NCBI GenBank assembly: GCA_021234155.1
Contig: JAJEKV010000038.1
Coordinates: 8,132,278 to 8,196,277 of the forward strand
Source: Isoetes taiwanensis
Lineage: Eukaryota; Streptophyta; Lycopodiopsida; Isoetales; Isoetaceae
Direction: 5' to 3'
DNA: 64,000 bases
Under the pieces are notes generated by a model that saw only the letters and a program-made list of their open reading frames with translations, had not been told where the DNA came from and did no database searches. Below, one piece after another: positions 22,061-35,235 of this stretch (position 1 is the first letter of the stretch; each line of letters starts with the position of its first letter). Position numbers and translations under genes: made by a program.

Positions 22061-23799
22061 GTATTTGAATTACATGATAGGTATCATACTGGGAATAAAA
22101 AAAAGTTGTAAGTTAGAATATTGGGAATTTATGCTCATACAGGGAAACAGCTAGTTAAAATAGAATGAAGATGATACGATTAATATCTGGCTTTCAAGAG
22201 GATCAGTTTCACGGGACACCACATATTGCAAGCTTGCTAAAAGGATGCTGCTAAGATTGGATCTGCTGTCTAATGTGGAAAGGTAGCAACTTACAGAAAC
22301 AAATATGTTTGGCCACCTGTTTGGGAAGATCAAGGTCGCCATGAAACTTCCCACTTGCTAGGTTTCCAAGACGTGAGCATCTGACCAGGGGGGAAATGCC
22401 TGGTAGATCGGTCCCTTATGCAGCATATAGCAGGTCCTCTTTTGGCTGTCATAGCCTTGACACCTGTCTGAATCTGTAACCATAAATTCACATATGCAGC
22501 AATTTGAATTAATTGTAATACATGGTGATTGGATTGAGCCCTCAACAATCAAAGTTTATATCATCAATCAGAGTTGTATATGATTAAACCAATTGTATAT
22601 GATATAAACCAATTGGGTTTCAAACGTAGTGATTAGATCGGGGTGTCAACAATCATAAATTTTATCATTAATCAGAGTAGTAGATGATATAAACCAAAGT
22701 TGTAAACAATATGTGGGATAGTATTTGTTGTTTAAAAAGTTCTAAACAATGGTTCTGTGTAAGTCTATGCTATGTGTCTTGCCCTTTGTTTTTCTTAATG
22801 GCTTGATTCCATTAACTTAAGAATATTATAAGGGAACTTGTCATGTTAATATGACCTTGATCTATGCAATTTAGATTGAGGTTTTGCTTGTAGGGCTACC
22901 TTCGAGATAGACTTAGATTTCAAACATGGTAATACGATTTTAGGTAGTTGAAATGCGGCCCACCATTCTGTTGCAATGATGAGTTAAAACCCTAGAAATC
23001 CTAGCACTTTGATGGAATTTGTAATTATTTCTTGCAATACCTTTCTCTTTATTATGCTCATAAAATATTGATTGGAAATGAGGTAAACATTCCATAATAT
23101 TAGAAGGAAATGTGGAAGGAACTGCAAAAATTTGCTAGACATCTTCCCTTTCAGCACAACCAACGTTTTTATTATTATTTATCAATGAGAATACCTTTTC
23201 GTCCATTTCTGATTTTGCACTGCATCTAATGCAGTAAATTGTATGAATTATCTTTGTATTGCTTTCTTTGGTGTTGTGCTTCTCCTTGCTCTGATCTTTC
23301 AAAGAGACAAACATATTCCCTGAGAGGAATATTAACTTGTTCATTGTAGCTCGTATTCTAATGAGAATCCTTAGCCATGAGCGGAAGAGACTTGGCAAAT
23401 GCAAAAAAAAAGTAAAACTGTAAATTATGGAACTTCATTATGTACAAAATAAAAGCTGGAAGTACCTTTATGATACAAAATTTTGAACGTAAAATTGGTT
23501 TGCTAAAGTGGACCAACTAAAGCTTCAATTAAATTGAAGTTGACTTGAGGTAAGCAATTGTTTACCTACAATTTAATTGCATTATCAGCATTAGCGATGC
23601 CCAACGGCTTATAAGTGGTCTACTGTAGTATCTGACAACAATTAAGAGCAATTTCTAGTTAAGAGCAATTTGCAGCATCGAAAAGGCGACAAAGTACTTA
23701 CTAAGATACCTCGACTATGGAAGTCTGACGACCCTATTATCTCTCGTTGGTTTGCCTGTTCACAAACAATGCTTTTTACATATCAATATTAGCCTGAAA
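22061..23799. other. Right part of copy A plus LINE left flank, no gene
   Basis: AT-rich sequence shared with copy B as far as 23202 and partly with copy C. From 23203 to the LINE target site at 23800 it is unique in the window. No coding or RNA gene recognised. Confidence 0.4.
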
Positions 23800-24500
23800 G
23801 GCATAAAAGATGTTGTTTCGATACTTGTGGGCAAATTCAGAAAAAAAATGGGAGCGCCATCTTTCTTGGTCTTTTTGTCTTTTTCCGCCCTTTTCTGTTC
23901 AAACTCGTTTCTTGATAGAAGCCACCCCTGAACTACAGAATTGGTGTTGGATCTGAAGGCAATTCAAGCAATTGAAGAGGCTATCCCTGTAGAGGGATAG
24001 CATTTTAGAACTGTAGACATTCTGCTCTTTCATGGAAACCAAAATTTTTGCAATTATAAAGCAGGGACAAAAGTTAATTTGTGGTTTTCTTCGTGGCTCT
24101 CCTGAAGAACTTTGGAATTCTTTCCTAATTGAAAATTTCTTCCCGGATAATCTCTTCTTGCAAGAATACTGAGTTTTTGTACCAAGGCGTGTGGAATTTG
24201 AGACTGAGATCATCGACTCTGGTTAGAAGAATTTGTTGGAAGCAAAAGAATTCAAGCTCACGCCATCTTCGAGAATGCCTTGTGGACTGGTGGGAAGATA
24301 AAATTGTTGTCAAATTATACTCTCCTTCTTTGAATTTGCTTTCGAGTTTTTAGTGTTCCAGACATGACTAATCTCTATAGCTTAGCTTTTGTAGGTAAAT
24401 TATTCCACCCTTTTCGTTCAATTCGATCCTTTACTACCATTTAACCACCTATTTTCTCCTATTTAGCCTCCCCCTGTTTTTCCCTTGCTTAATTTCCCCT

Positions 24501-26987
24501 TTGTTGAATTCGCCTGAAGTTATCATGGTTCTAAATACTTTCCAAAACCTAAATTCCTCTACTCTGCCTTTCCTCCACTGCTTTTCCGTGATCAAGAAAG
24601 AGGATCAAGGTGCTCTCCTCACACATCTTCATAACATCGCAGCTGATCCGTCAAATTTCATTCCGTTTGGGAATTTTAAGGACTTTTCTCTGCTCCAAAA
24701 TAGCAACATGACTCCATTATCAGATAAGACTCCAATTTGGGATAACCTTTCCAAGGATCCGAGTGCTACTGGCAACCGGCCTCAGATCAATCCTGCTACA
24801 GGTGTTCCTTTTCCTTATGGGGTCGCGAGGCCAGCAAATGAAGTACGCTCTGATGAAGCTTGGGATAATATTCTTCAACAAGAGAGACCAAACATTGCTT
24901 CAAATCTCGCCACTGTCCATGGTATTCATCTGAAATCCCCTATGGTTCATGAAAAACTAAAATGCCTCTCAAATACTGCTGTCATTGTTAAAGTCAATAA
25001 AGTTGGCATGAGCATTGAAAAATTATGGTCTTTCTTGTTATCTCTTCAAAAAGGTCTATCAATCAAAGCTGTATACTGGCTAAATTATCCATATATTATG
25101 GTTGAGTGTGGCTGTCAAAGATCTGCAAATTTCCTGTTACATAGTGGTGTCCTTGTTTTGGAAAATTTCCACTGCTCATTTATAAAATGGAATCCCAGGC
25201 TTTCAATTGCTGATCTCAATAATTTCCATGTAGCTTCAGTTTCCTTATTTGGCTTAAATCCAATTTACTGGAATGAGGAATCGATCAGAAGTCTTTTCAA
25301 CTCCATTGGAAATTATGTATCCACTGTTTATGCTCCCTACAAACCTCCTGTTGTTTATGTCCAAATTGACCTCTCTAAAGACATCCCAATTTCCATTCCC
25401 TATACTAGACTTTTTTGGCCAAAAACCTCACTGGATCTTAGGTGGAATGGATTACCTCCAATTTGCTCGCTTGTGATCTTAGGCATTTACGGTTCACTAA
25501 GCGCAAGGAGAGCTATAAGGAAAAGAAATTCAGATTCAAATGTCAAGGAGAATAATTCGACATTCCTAAATTGCTTACTCAAAGCATGACTATTCGAGAA
25601 AAACACCAAGAAGAAAAGGCTTTCTTATGGAATAAGGTAAATGGTAGCTCGAGAAGAATTGTAAAAAAAAAAGATTGGAGAAAGGAATCCAAATTGGTAC
25701 AAATTCTCAATTTGTTGCTAATCATAAGGATTCTTCGGTTACATATACCAATAATTCCACAATCATGATTTGCATCGAGAAAGGTATATGGCAAAAAGGG
25801 AAAGCTAAAGTTGGCATGGAAAATTCTAACACCAAGAATCTTCACTCTACTTTATCTCAAATTGCTAAAGATTCTAATGCTTTAGCTAGAAATCAAAGTT
25901 ATATCTCCAATGCAAAATGGAATCTATCCAACCGGATTCCTTCCAAAGGTAATGAGAGATTCATTAACTAAGAAAATCCAAACAAAATATTCTTTGCAGA
26001 AAAAGGTGACAGGGAATAACTTAAAAGGGCAAACTGTGGATATTGGTGGCACATCTCAACATACCAACAGCAAGAGAAATATTGCAGAAACCTCTAAAAA
26101 GGTTTCCTTTTATCATCATCATAAAGAACACGAAAAAAGTATGATGGAAAATCCTGTGAAGATTCAAGCAAGCAAGAAAATGATGAGGTAATTCATTGTT
26201 CTAATCAATTTGCTATCTTTACTAATTCACATGCGAGAACAAATGGATTCTTGCATTCGGATGTTGAGGAGCCAATTCTGCATTGGGTCTATTTTACCTT
26301 CACCAAAAACTCAGCCTATTTCTAAGCCCTCTCAAAAGGATTTCCTTGATCTCATAGACCTATCCTTCCCTGATGACTCCTTGAACTGCCATGACCATCA
26401 TGCTATTATCTCACGATAAATTTGTAAAACGGTGGCTTCAATTGACTTCAATAAGGTTCGAGATATCCTCGAGTCGGACAAGTCAAGACACAAATAAATT
26501 GGAAAATGAGATGTGTTCACAAGGCTCGATTCAAGTCAAGATTTAAATCTGAGATATAGAGTGTGGCATTGATTATGTCCCGAGACTCGAGTGTCTTTGA
26601 TTTGCGGATCCTTGAACCTGCAAAGGCTTCACAAAGGCAAGTTCTTGAACCATTAAATAATAATAATTCTCCTATTTCTGATTTAAATAAAATGGCTATT
26701 AATGACATGTACGTTAATAAGCTATTTGAGTTTATTCTGGAGGATTTCATCGATGAGTGTGTGACAGTGATAAAGAAAATTCTGGCACTAGGGAGAAAGA
26801 TAACAATTGGGATTTGGAATATTACCTTAACTCTTCCACTATAGCTACTTCTGATAAGAGACAGATCAGTAAGTCTAGGGCTAATAGGAAAAAAACTATC
26901 CCAAACATTTCTAATACCCCTGCCAATAACACCAGAAGTAAAAACAAAAAGGAAAAAAAAGGGAAAGCTAAGGGCAAGTGCAGATAG
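24501..26987 (+). pseudogene. LINE ORF1 (nucleic-acid-binding protein), frameshifted
   Basis: The first 362 residues (24501-25589) are open. They include a region of the DUF4283 or RRM-like type seen in plant L1 ORF1 proteins (IEKLWSFLLSLQ, IKAVYWLNYPYIMVECG, then IDLSKDIPISIP, DLRWNGLPPIC). The last Cys suggests the beginning of a zinc knuckle, but the frame shifts immediately after it; the neighbouring frame reads LACDLRHLRFTK. Downstream frames (25571-25768, 25675-25971, 25910-26191, 26757-26987) carry Lys/Asn/Ser-rich sequence ending in a basic KNKKEKKGKAKGK tail, consistent with a decayed ORF1 C terminus. The protein would bind the element RNA and form the retrotransposition particle. 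Several frameshifts make this copy non-functional. Confidence 0.6.
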
Positions 26988-27021
26988 ATTCCTCTTACTT
27001 ACTTTTTACCTACCTTAATCC

Positions 27022-30000
27022 ATGAAGATCCTATCTTGGAATCTAAGGGGTATTAAGGGAGCTCTAAAAAGAAGGAGAGCTATTTCCCAAATTAGATCCT
27101 ACAAAGCTGACATAATTCTTCTCCAAGAATTAAAACTTCAAAAATTTGAATGTGCTAATTTAGGGGAATGGATATTGCCTGGTAGTTCTTCTATATGGAT
27201 TGAGGCTGAGGGTACTTCTGGGGTTTATGCATGATTTGGAGTAATTTAAACACAGATTTCTTCTATAACAGTCCAAGCAGAATGTGGCAATGTACTACTT
27301 TTATGATCAAGGATAAACCCTTTGGTCTCATAAATGTCTATGCTTCAACTAATCCTAAAGAAAGAGAAGTTCTTTGGTTGGAAATCAATAATTGGATGAG
27401 AGCTCAAAACATTATTGATTGGATTGTTGCTGGGGACTTTAATAACACTCCAAATTGGGATCAAAAATTGGGAAACAAGATTAACATGACCAGACTGGAA
27501 AAAACTAGATGGAATAACCTTATTGATGATAACTCTTTGCTTCAAATTCCTTCCTCTTCTGCTAAATTTACCTGGTCAAACAAAAGAAAAGGAGATGCAA
27601 GAGTTTTAGGTTTTGATAGATTTTATCCGAATATCTCTAGCTCAAATTTCTGGGATAATGCCTATGTTTTTTTTCAAAGGATGAGTCATTTGTTATTTCA
27701 GATCATCAACCTCAATTCCTGTCCACTCAGCATCAAATATCTGTCCCTAGATCTGGAAATATCCCTTACAAATTTAACTCTAGTTTGCTTCATAATAATT
27801 CTTTCTGTAATGAATTCAGAGAATTTTATTCCAAGCTAAATAGAGTTTCTGATCATATGTCCATGAAGAGCTTTTACTCCAACCTTAAGGCTTCCAAATC
27901 TTGGATAAAGGAGTGGACTAAAAAGGTTAATACTGAAAGAATCAAGGAGAAAAAAATTCTTCTCCAACATATGAGAGATATCAGATTGGCTTTGCTTGAT
28001 GATCCCCTTAATCCTAATTTACATCTTCAAGAAGAAAACCTTGAGAGGAAAATAAGAACAATTGAGGTAATTGAAGCCAAAGGGGCTGCCATTAGGTGCA
28101 AGGTTAAATACTCGAATGATATGGATTCTGGTAGCACCAAATTCTTTTTTAGAGTTGCTAAAGCTAGACAGATAAAAAACTCTATCTCTGAAATCAAAAG
28201 TGACTCTGGGGATATTCTAAATAACCCCTCAGATATCTCAAATTACTTCTACTCTAAATATTCTGCTCTGTTCTCTAAGCAAAATAATTTGGATGCTACT
28301 GCTGTCAACAATGCTAAGGCTTTCACTGATTTGATTGATATCATTATCCCAAATGATCACTGCCAAATGGATATTTCTCTATCTAATGTTCCAAGCTCTG
28401 ATGAAGTCTTATCTGTCTTAAAAAGTTTCAAACATGAAAAATCTCCAGGGCCAGATGGCTTTCCCCCTGAATTCTTTCTTATGTTCTGGGACTTAATGCA
28501 AAATGACATTATGCATTTTATAAAGGGATTTTGGGAATCTAATCATCTTCATCCCTCGATTGCTAGTGGTTTTATTTCCCTGATTCCCAAAGTTGAGAGA
28601 CCTTCTGATTTCTCTGATTGGAGGCCTATTTCCTTAACAAATTCTACATATAAGATTTGTGCTAAAATCATTGCCTCAAGAATTAAGGATTACCTGCAAA
28701 AATGTATTAGTGGAAATCAGTGTGCTTTTCTTCCAAACAGATTCATTTTAGAAAATTACATTGCTGCCATGGAAGGATTGCATTGGAATAAAATATCAAG
28801 CCAAAACTGTATTCTGCTTAAATTGGATTTCAAAAGGGCATTTGACAATATCAGATGGGATTTTATTGAGTTTGCTATGAAAAAGCTAGGCTTCCATGAT
28901 AGAATGATTCAGCTAATTATGGGTTTAAATCTCAGATCTAACTCTGCTGTTCTCATCAATGGCTCTCCTAGTCCCTTCTTTCCTCTGGAGAGAGGGGTTA
29001 GACAAGGTTGTCCACTGGCACCTTATCTATTTATTGTGGTGGCTGAATTGCTCACTAAAGCAATTAAGTACCATCAAAATATTGGCAATATTTCAGGTCT
29101 TAAACTCCCGAACTCCCCTGAAACTCTCTGTATTCAACAATATGCTGATGACACCTTCTCCTTCCTTGAAAATAATGCTAAAAACATTGCTTTCTTCATG
29201 GATCTTTTAAGTCAATTGATGCGACCGAGGGAGTGGATTTAAATCTATCTAAGTGTGTTATGATAAGTGACAGTGACAATTCATATGTGGCAGGAATTAA
29301 AATTATCAAAACTTCAGAGGTTACCAAACTTCTTGGCATGCCTTTGTCTCTGAATCCAAACCTCTCTGGTCTATGGTCCCCAATCATTGAAACGATCAGA
29401 GCTAAGCTTCATATTTATAAAAATACTTTATCTTTTTGGGCCGAAGTTGTAATTGCCAATCAAGTTCTTACCAGCTCTCATATCTATTTCTCTACTGCTT
29501 TAGTTGCTCCAGCCTCTGTTTACAAGCAGATTGAGAAAATTATTAGGAACTTCATTTGGAATGGTAATAATCTAGTCAATTGGAATACTATCACCAGGCA
29601 TAAAAAAGAGGGTGGTCTTGCTTGTAAAAATATTCATAAACAGGCCCAAGCCCTAGCAGGGAAATTTGTTTGGAAAGCTTTAAATGGCTCAGACAGTGTA
29701 GCATCTAAATTCATCAGATACTGGCTCACAAAAAGCTCTCCTTCTGGTCATCCCTCAATTCCTCATGACTTACCAAATTCTGCTTTTTGTGAAGTCTCCT
29801 TAGCAGCCAATATGTCCCCTCTTATGAGAAACATTATTAAGGCCTGGAATAATATCTATTTAGCTTTCAAATTTGATCAGAGCCAAAATTTTCATTCGGA
29901 CATGTCTATTTTCTGGTCTCCTACTTTCAAGGATCATCCGAACCATGTGCTGGCCTTGAAACATCCTCAGATTTACAAGAAATGGTACCTCAAGGGCTTT

Positions 30001-30738
30001 AATAATTTGGGTGATCTGTGGCATAATGGCAGATGGATTACTTGGTCAAATCTCAAGATCAAAATAAGGGGAACACATACTGACAAAAAGGTTTACAAGC
30101 ACATCAGGAACATTGTTGGAAATTCTGTCCCTTCTCGGTTGCCCAATAGTGGCCTTAGCTGGATGCTTAATAAGAAATCAAATTACAAGGTCAAGGATAT
30201 TTACAATTTCTTAGATCAAAGGCCTGATCTTCCTAAGTCATCCATTGCTTGGAACATAAACTCTGCTGTTACTAAATCTCTAATCAGAAATGTATGGAGA
30301 TCCTATGCTTCAAGAAAGGTTTCCTTCTTTGCTTGGTTGATTGCAAATAAAAGTGTTCCTTGTCTTCAAGTTGTGGCCAGTAGAAATCCTAATGCCTCAC
30401 CAAACTGTCCTCTTAACTGCAATAATGTTGAGAATTTGGAACATATTTTCTTTTGCTCAAAATTAGATCCCCTTTGGTTGTGGTTTAATAGATACTTTGA
30501 CAATTATGATACCTCTTCCATTCTTAATTGCATGCAAGGAAATGATAATTACAAGAATACCATTGCATTTTTAACTCTGTGGAATATTTGGAAATCGAGA
30601 AATAGGTGTCTATATGGTAAGAAAAGGTTTTCTATTACTTGGATTAAGCTACATATTAAATATGACATTGAGCTCTGTGCTACTGCACATAGGAGAACTT
30701 TTGACGACAATTATGACAGTCCGGGATCAAATTGGTGA
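27022..30738 (+). pseudogene. LINE ORF2 (endonuclease - reverse transcriptase - zf-RVT), three frameshifts
   Basis: The enzyme that nicks the target and copies LINE RNA. The endonuclease starts at MKILSWNLRGIKG, with LLQELK (metal-binding Glu), AGDFNN and SDHQPQ in the expected order. The reverse transcriptase has KSPGPDGFPPEFF, LIPKVERP-DWRPISL, LDFKRAFDNI, GVRQGCPLAPYLF and the catalytic YADDTFSF. The C-terminal part has LGMPLS, a WKA/WSN-rich segment and the zinc-binding pattern CPLNC...EHIFFC. Coding is split into 27022-27231, 27231 to ~27665, ~27667 to ~29195 and ~29200-30738. The second break falls in a run of eight T, typical of slippage or sequencing error. No RNase H domain was found after zf-RVT. 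Length (~1,240 residues) is normal for plant L1 ORF2. Confidence 0.88.
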
Positions 30739-31740
30739 ATTTGTGGGGTATTATAAATTATTCATCTCAACACTTTCATTTACAAATACTAATTAAGTTC
30801 CTTTTCATAGGATACATGGAGTTGTGCTGAGAGGGCCTTACGAGCAGATACTTTGTCTCCAAGGATGGAGAGTCTCGAGAAATGAAGTTGATAGATATGG
30901 GGTGGAGAGATTGCATGAACATCAGGTCTGCTATCCCCTACTAATCGATTGGTCGGTGATCGGCAAAGGAGAAAAGATGAAGAGGTCAAGAAAACAATTT
31001 GAAAGGGTTTGGGCAGAAATATTTTCAAGGGAAATTATGCAAATGGTCTTCATGTTCAGGTTCATTGAGAAGTACAATCAAAATTTCTTCGAAAGGCGGT
31101 TTCTAAGATATAGAGAATTATACTACACTCACGTAATGCTTGGCGATAGTTATGGTACACTTATATCGCTTATGGTACGCCGAGTTACTCTGATTGATCG
31201 GAGATGAGCTATGGCATGCACCTTCCTATATTCTTGGCACTACCTCAAATTTCACAAACCGTTTTAATCTGCTCTTCTTCTCCAATGATCCACATGACAC
31301 AAAAATTCCTACTATCCCTTCCACTACTATCATATCGTAAATTGATGACATTGGCTCCTTTTGAATGCGATAACTTCTTTTGTGAATGTGGTCAATTAGT
31401 ACTTTTAGCAAAAGGATTGGCATGAAGAATTTGTGGAGAACTTTTTTCAAGACTCTTTTTGGGATTCTTACACCGGAAAACTTCGACATTTGTCTTCAAC
31501 TATCACATATCTGGAAACTATTGAAGATCTTCTACATCAGATGTCACATTCTGATGGAGTTAAGTTGCTGCCTACCCTTAACATCATATCCACAGGATTT
31601 TCGGGACTACTTCTGCTACAGAAACTTGTTAACATAATTTCCTATTCATCAGTTCACATTTTCTATGGTTAAGTCTTCATGGGACTTAACTATATTTTGT
31701 ATGTTTTTCCTTAATTAATGAAAAAATCATCTCGTACCTT

Positions 31741-31776
<36 letters not shown>
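30739..31776 (+). other. LINE 3' region and poly(A) tail
   Basis: About 1 kb between the ORF2 stop and a 35-A tract at 31742-31776. Several open stretches exist, but none shows RNase H or another LINE domain. The sequence just before the tail is CATCTCGTACCTTC. Confidence 0.6.
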
Positions 31777-31781
<5 letters not shown>

Positions 31782-31787
31782 TAAAAG

Positions 31788-33240
31788 GTTTCAAAAAAAT
31801 CCAATGAAGCAAAAGGGTTTCATATAGTTGGTTGCATAATCTATAAGAATTAAAGTACCGAGCCATAAAAGAATTTGGAAGCATGAAATTTAAAGTTACA
31901 TTCCATGAAAGTAAGAAGAGCCAAAAATACTTTCTGGAGACCATACTTGAGGCAGCTCAAGTTGCTGCATGTTTCAACTTTCATTCAGCTATTAAGGAGC
32001 TGCAAAAACCATAAGCACAGCTTCTTCTAGAATGTGTAGAATCGTTGAATTTATAAAGAACAGAATGAGAAAGAAAATGAAGTGAGTTGCATGCAGACAA
32101 AGACCAGAATACTTTTGTTTAAATATCATGACAAACGGTGTTATGCTCTAAACAACAGAAAGGAGTTTGCCAAAAGCCGATTCTATATAATGTCAGCCTG
32201 ATATATCTTCAACAATTTGAACAGGACCAAGGCACAATTTGATATATATGCTTAACTAGAAACATGTGTCTAGCGATGTTGGGGCATCAGTCGTGAACGT
32301 GTGGAATGTGTAGATGTAGACGTTGAGACTACGATTAACTGCTTTAAAGACGTTGAGAACTTGAAATGGCAAAAGTAGAAGTTGTAGAAGGTGATGCTCT
32401 TGTATATGCTATATGGCATAATCGAGAGTGCTCTTCAAGTGCTATGACTATGAATCTCTTTAAGCAGCAAAGAAATTTTAACATTTCATTCTAAGATACA
32501 TTCTAGGGAGAGTTTCTAGACTAAATCTTCTTGATAACCTTTATTGTAGAAGGAACGTTGCCATTTGCTAAAGATTATGGTTTGAAGAAACTTGAACATA
32601 CTCGATTCAGGAATGAGGAAATATGCTTAAACAAAGAGCAATCTCGAACTAGGGCAAGGCTGAGTTCTATAACACTGCCACGTTTCGCATACTTTAAAGA
32701 ATATCTTTCAGTAGAATATCTTGCGTTTGAGAGTTATGAGTTATTTGCCAATGGATTTCATTTTATTCTCTATTTGTTATTAACCAGCTTCAACCACATC
32801 GTGGTGGCTTAGTCTTATATCTTCAACTAGTAAATTTCCCACCTTCGGTGGGCAATCCATATGGTTCCATGGCAATAATTTTGTATTTGTTATGCTCATC
32901 ATATGATGTTCTGCATTGTTATAAGAAATACTATGAGAACATTGTAGTTATTGAAATTTGATTGCCTTCAATAAAAATAGTTCTCATTGTGCCTATTAAG
33001 GTGATTATCTAACACTTGTTTATCATATGTGATGTTCTGCATTGTTATAAGAAATAATATGAAAACATTGTAGTCATTGAAATTTGATTGCCTTCAATAA
33101 AAATAGTTTTCGTTGTGCCTACTAAGGTGATTATCTAACACTTGTTTATCGTATCTGAAATATGACATGTGCAGTTAGATATAATGAATTGTTGCATTTA
33201 TTATTTAGTTGTGTTAAGTTGTCCTATTCATTTGGCATTC
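31788..33240. other. Unassigned DNA with a ~124-bp tandem duplication
   Basis: No gene recognised. Near 32900-33024 and 33025-33149 a ~124-bp unit (GATGTTCTGCATTGTTATAA ... GATTATCTAACACTTGTTTATC) is repeated in tandem with several substitutions. Confidence 0.5.
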
Positions 33241-33761
33241 AATGTTGTACAATGTTGTCTGGTTTTATGCCCTCACTTGCAGGCTGCCTGGGATTGGGTC
33301 AGGGCTTTGTTTCAGGTGAGATTGACTAGCCAGCAGTTGCTGCTTCATGTGTATCCTGGTGCTTGGCCGCTCTTGCGGCAGCAAGCCTTGCATCTGTGCG
33401 TGGCTTGGTTGGTGTGGCTGATTTGGAAGCGGCGGCGGTTGTGGATCTTTCAGGGGATTCAGCAGCCTGCAGTCTCTCTGATTCCTCGACTCAGGTACAA
33501 GCTATTTCAAAGCTTTCTGGTGTTCCCGGGATTAGTAGAGCGGAAGTTCGCCATTTGGCGGGACTTCTTGGGTGTTGTAGATGGTGATGGTCGGTTTGTA
33601 AAGCAGTAGAGTTGTAGTTTTTCTGTGAGTTTGTTGTGGAGTGTCGAGGTATCGCTGTCTCTTTAGGGCAGTTCTCCTTCCTCCTCACTTGATTTGTAAC
33701 ATTACCCTTCTTTTAGTATATTGATGACACAGTTCTTCAAAAAAAAAATGTTGTACAATGT
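33241..33761 (+). mobile_element. Short 5'-truncated L1-type LINE with 15-bp target duplication
   Basis: AATGTTGTACAATGT occurs at 33241-33255 and 33747-33761. The ~491 bp between end in TTCTTC plus about ten A. The insert encodes on the plus strand the extreme C terminus of a LINE ORF2 (AAWDWVRALFQ, then VAWLVWLIWKRRRLWIFQG), matching the usual end of plant L1 proteins, followed by a short 3' UTR. It is a textbook 5'-truncated product of target-primed reverse transcription. Its 3' UTR differs from that of the LINE at 23800, so it comes from another source element. Confidence 0.85.
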
Positions 33762-35235
33762 GTTTCCAAGTGCCGCAACACGTCTTATGGGCATTATGTA
33801 GATGCATATGTGTCCATAGTCTTGGGTTTTATGAAAAAGTTGTGCACCTATTGGATGGTCTCATGTAATTTATCAGAAAAAATCATCAGTGTAATAATCA
33901 TGTTTCAGATTGCAGCTCTTAGAAGATATACTACAAAACATATATCACCATGTAATTATAGCAACTTGGCAAATGCAATCCACATCTGATAATTTGCAGT
34001 ACATCCATGCAATGTGGAATGTTTCATGTCAGATGATGCAATTTCTTCAACCTCGTGTGATTTGATGGCAATGTTGCTTCCTTAACATACAAACATCTTA
34101 ACAGGTTCTTGATTTGCATGCCACTTATTACAAATGAAGTTACAGCAAAAAGTGAGAGCAGGATCATAAAGCAGGATCACAAATGCAACACCTGTCATTT
34201 ATGCAATGTGGTTGTCCACACATTATGCTCAATTCAAAGTACCACACCTGTTTGACCTCTATGTGTATAGCACATGCATCTATCACTGTCTTTTTGTACA
34301 TCGACATGACAATAAAAGGAACCAGAAAATTGCAACCGGTTACCACCATTGCTTTTAAATGGCTGCCTTAGAATAGATACCAGCAGATCTAAGACAAAAT
34401 CTCACTTACACTTTTTGTAGGATAGCTTGCAAAATTGTAACCATGATTAGTGAATCCGCCTACAAAAACAAAATTGTAGCCTTGGTCAAACTTCAATGCT
34501 GCAAAACTAATGGACTTGTTGGGATATATTGTTAACGACTTGCACGATGTCAAAGAAGAAATGTAGTAAGTAAGATGGGCTTGCTGCTGGGACATACTGT
34601 TAATACCCTTTCACCTTATCATATAAGGCTTATATCGAAGATCCAACGCTTAGGAAAGGAAGAAGCAGGTAACATGGGCTTCTCTAGAGAGAAATTCAAC
34701 TGTCATATCATAACCATTTATGAAAATGCCATCTTTGGTCATCAACATTGGATTTAAGCTGGCAGACGAAAGATCTATCAACATATATTCTTACTATTTC
34801 GAAATCCAAAGCTCTAGTCTTAAAACCATGCCGCAGTCTGGTGCTCACAGCTTGAATGATGCAAAAGAAAGAGAAGTCTGGAGATGAGTTCAAAAAGAAA
34901 TCCTTACCATTCTTTTTTATCTGCTAGTATTGGAAAAAGTTGTGATATGATGCCCTGGCTGACTCACATATTATCTGCATATCAAACCCCAAAAAAATGC
35001 GTCATCGATGGAGGCCTGGTGCCATGTGCCTACATTCTCACCCCGGTCTTTAAAAAGCTTCCTCAAGTGTTCAGTGAGTGGATCCAAGCAATGTAATGCA
35101 TAATTGAAGTATCACGGCCAACAACATAATTGCCTAAACCTTATCTAAATGCTTCTCTGGCATTTACAAAAGAGCCTAGAGAGGCCGTGGAAGCGTCCAT
35201 TTCAGCTTTGTCTAGGTTTTGACACATTGTTTGTA
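33762..35235. other. Unassigned intergenic DNA
   Basis: AT-rich, no recognisable gene, RNA or element. Confidence 0.4.

Larger units (their letters stand above)
14122..23202. repeat. Segmental duplication, copy A
   Basis: About 9.1 kb that recurs nearly identically as 43187-53426. Homology begins ~70 bases after the KFDV-domain gene stop (GAGCATATATTCC) and ends at CCTTTTCGT. The copies differ by scattered substitutions and by several block indels: B carries ~1.28 kb extra at 46349-47626, ~155 bp extra near 49290-49450, 25 bp near 46190 and 15 bp near 51097, while A has ~375 bp (around 21925-22300) and ~21 bp (around 20035) that B lacks. Copy A contains the better-preserved hAT transposase gene. 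Confidence 0.9.
23800..31787 (+). mobile_element. Near full-length L1-type LINE with target-site duplications
   Basis: A ~7.97-kb non-LTR retrotransposon bounded by GGCATAAAAG at 23800-23809 and 31778-31787, and ending in a 35-A tract (31742-31776). The order is a 5' leader (~690 bp), an ORF1 region (24501 to about 26987), ORF2 (27022-30738) with apurinic-type endonuclease, reverse transcriptase and C-terminal zinc-knuckle domains, and a ~1-kb 3' region. Such elements insert by target-primed reverse transcription, which explains the tail and the duplication. Only a few frameshifts separate ORF2 from intactness, so the insertion looks fairly young. It lies to the right of copy A and is absent from copy B, whose homology stops 600 bp before it. 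Confidence 0.88.

Noticed and set aside
30824-31207. 127-residue frame after LINE ORF2 as an RNase H domain
   Set aside because: No DG, E or D motifs of RNase H are visible; it is better regarded as the 3' region of the LINE.
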